In this document: piece after piece, positions 5,125-5,717 of the stretch | Layout of the letters: the number at the start of each line of letters is the position of its first letter | Position numbering within the stretch: the first letter of the stretch is position 1 | Assembly: GCA_934424575.1 (NCBI GenBank) | Contig: CAKRXU010000068.1 | Location: forward strand, 1-5,717 | DNA: 5,717 bases | Direction: 5' to 3' | From: an uncultured Blautia sp. | Lineage (GTDB): Bacteria; Bacillota; Clostridia; Lachnospirales; Lachnospiraceae | Notes under the pieces: model-generated | The model's input: the letters and a program-made list of their open reading frames with translations, nothing else | The model's database searches: none | Told to the model about the DNA's origin: nothing | Translations under genes and position numbers: made by a program

Positions 5125-5717
5125 AGCAGATCGACTTAAAAGACCAGTATTTTGGTACAGAGATTGAGATGACAGGCATCAGTCGCTATGATGCGGCTGT
5201 TGCGGTTGGAAGAATGTTCGGAACAGAGCCATATTCCATCAGCTCTTACAGATCATGGTGTGTGAAAGACCGGGATGGAAAGGTCTGGAAGTTTTCCTAC
5301 GATTCCAGTATTCGTTGTCAATACAAATATCATGGGCGGTGTCTGAATGCTGACAGTGACTATGCCACGGAGATGGTATCCCCAAAACTGGAATATTCAG
5401 AAATGGGTAAGCTTCAGGAAGTGGTGCGGTGTCTCAGAAACGCAGGTGCTTTTGTAAATTCCTCCTGTGGAATGCATGTCCATGTGGATGCAGCTAACCA
5501 TACGCCAAGAAGTCTGAAGAATGCATTGACGATCATGTACTGCAAAGAGGACATTCTGTTCAAAGCATTAAAAGTGCAGACCAGCAGGGAAGATGAGTAC
5601 TGTCAGAAAGTCCGTCCTATGGTATTGGAGAAGATCCGCCGGATGCCCAACAGCACCATCACAATGGAAAAATTCAAAAGGGCATGGTATGAGGGAAATG
5701 ACGGAAGCTCCGAGCAT
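5121..5717 (+). CDS. Amidoligase family protein (ATP-dependent carboxylate-amine ligase), 3' end outside window
   Basis: 199 codons are open to the end of the window. GTG 5121 overlaps the methyltransferase TGA in the form GTGA, and AAAGG at 5113-5117 is the ribosome binding site, so the two genes are translationally coupled. Amidoligase hallmarks are visible in order: FGTEIEMTG at residues 11-19, with the acidic pair Glu14/Glu16; WKFSYDSS at 56-63; EMVSPKL at 84-90; and GMHVHVD at 117-123. The family is related to the glutamine synthetase/gamma-glutamylcysteine ligase fold and is thought to join amines or amino acids to carboxylates of peptides or cell-wall components. In Firmicute mobile elements such genes are often followed by a gamma-glutamylcyclotransferase gene, which would lie beyond this window. 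The substrate is unknown, and the C-terminal part is missing only because the window ends. Confidence 0.85.
   Translation, partial: MKQIDLKDQYFGTEIEMTGISRYDAAVAVGRMFGTEPYSISSYRSWCVKDRDGKVWKFSYDSSIRCQYKYHGRCLNADSDYATEMVSPKLEYSEMGKLQEVVRCLRNAGAFVNSSCGMHVHVDAANHTPRSLKNALTIMYCKEDILFKALKVQTSREDEYCQKVRPMVLEKIRRMPNSTITMEKFKRAWYEGNDGSSEH

Noticed and set aside
1..5717. CRISPR arrays, tRNA or rRNA genes, insertion sequences, attachment sites
   Set aside because: No regularly spaced repeats, cloverleaf sequences, transposase motifs or flanking inverted repeats were seen on either strand.

Overview
The window looks like part of the accessory backbone of a mobile element (integrative conjugative element or large plasmid) from a gut-type Firmicute, probably Clostridia/Lachnospiraceae. 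The grounds are Gram-positive Shine-Dalgarno sites, moderate GC backbone genes, an actin-type partition gene pair, a ribbon-helix-helix protein, a C5-cytosine DNA methyltransferase and an amidoligase packed on one strand. Assignment is from motif recognition and memory of such elements; no database search was possible.

Layout, all on the + strand: (1) 15-359, an unrecognised 114-aa gene; (2) 493-1614, a clearly AT-richer DUF4062 gene with a C-terminal winged-helix-like part, closed by a strong hairpin terminator at 1631-1678; (3) a second terminator with a TTCG tetraloop at 1685-1722; (4) about 1783-2691, a ParM/StbA-like actin ATPase, overlapping a 97-aa ParR-like gene at 2679-2972; (5) 2973-3189, a short interval with one or two possible tiny ORFs; (6) 3190-3747, a protein with two tandem ribbon-helix-helix-like segments and an extremely acidic tail, closed by a terminator at 3778-3807; (7) about 3826-5124, a complete C5-cytosine methyltransferase; (8) 5121-5717, the first 199 codons of an amidoligase, translationally coupled to the methyltransferase and running off the window.

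How they may fit together: the ParM-like and ParR-like pair would segregate the element, the ribbon-helix-helix protein would bind element DNA, the methyltransferase would mark the element's DNA against restriction, and the DUF4062 gene looks like a separately acquired cargo, possibly defence-related. The amidoligase has no obvious partner in the window.

The most unusual points are these. Two well-conserved genes (parM-like and the methyltransferase) lack a usable ATG, GTG or TTG where homology requires the start. The parM-like case is explained exactly by one extra T. Intrinsic terminators lie directly upstream of both genes with no visible promoter in between, suggesting read-through control. 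A 198-codon open frame inside the methyltransferase encodes a second, family-like peptide in another frame.
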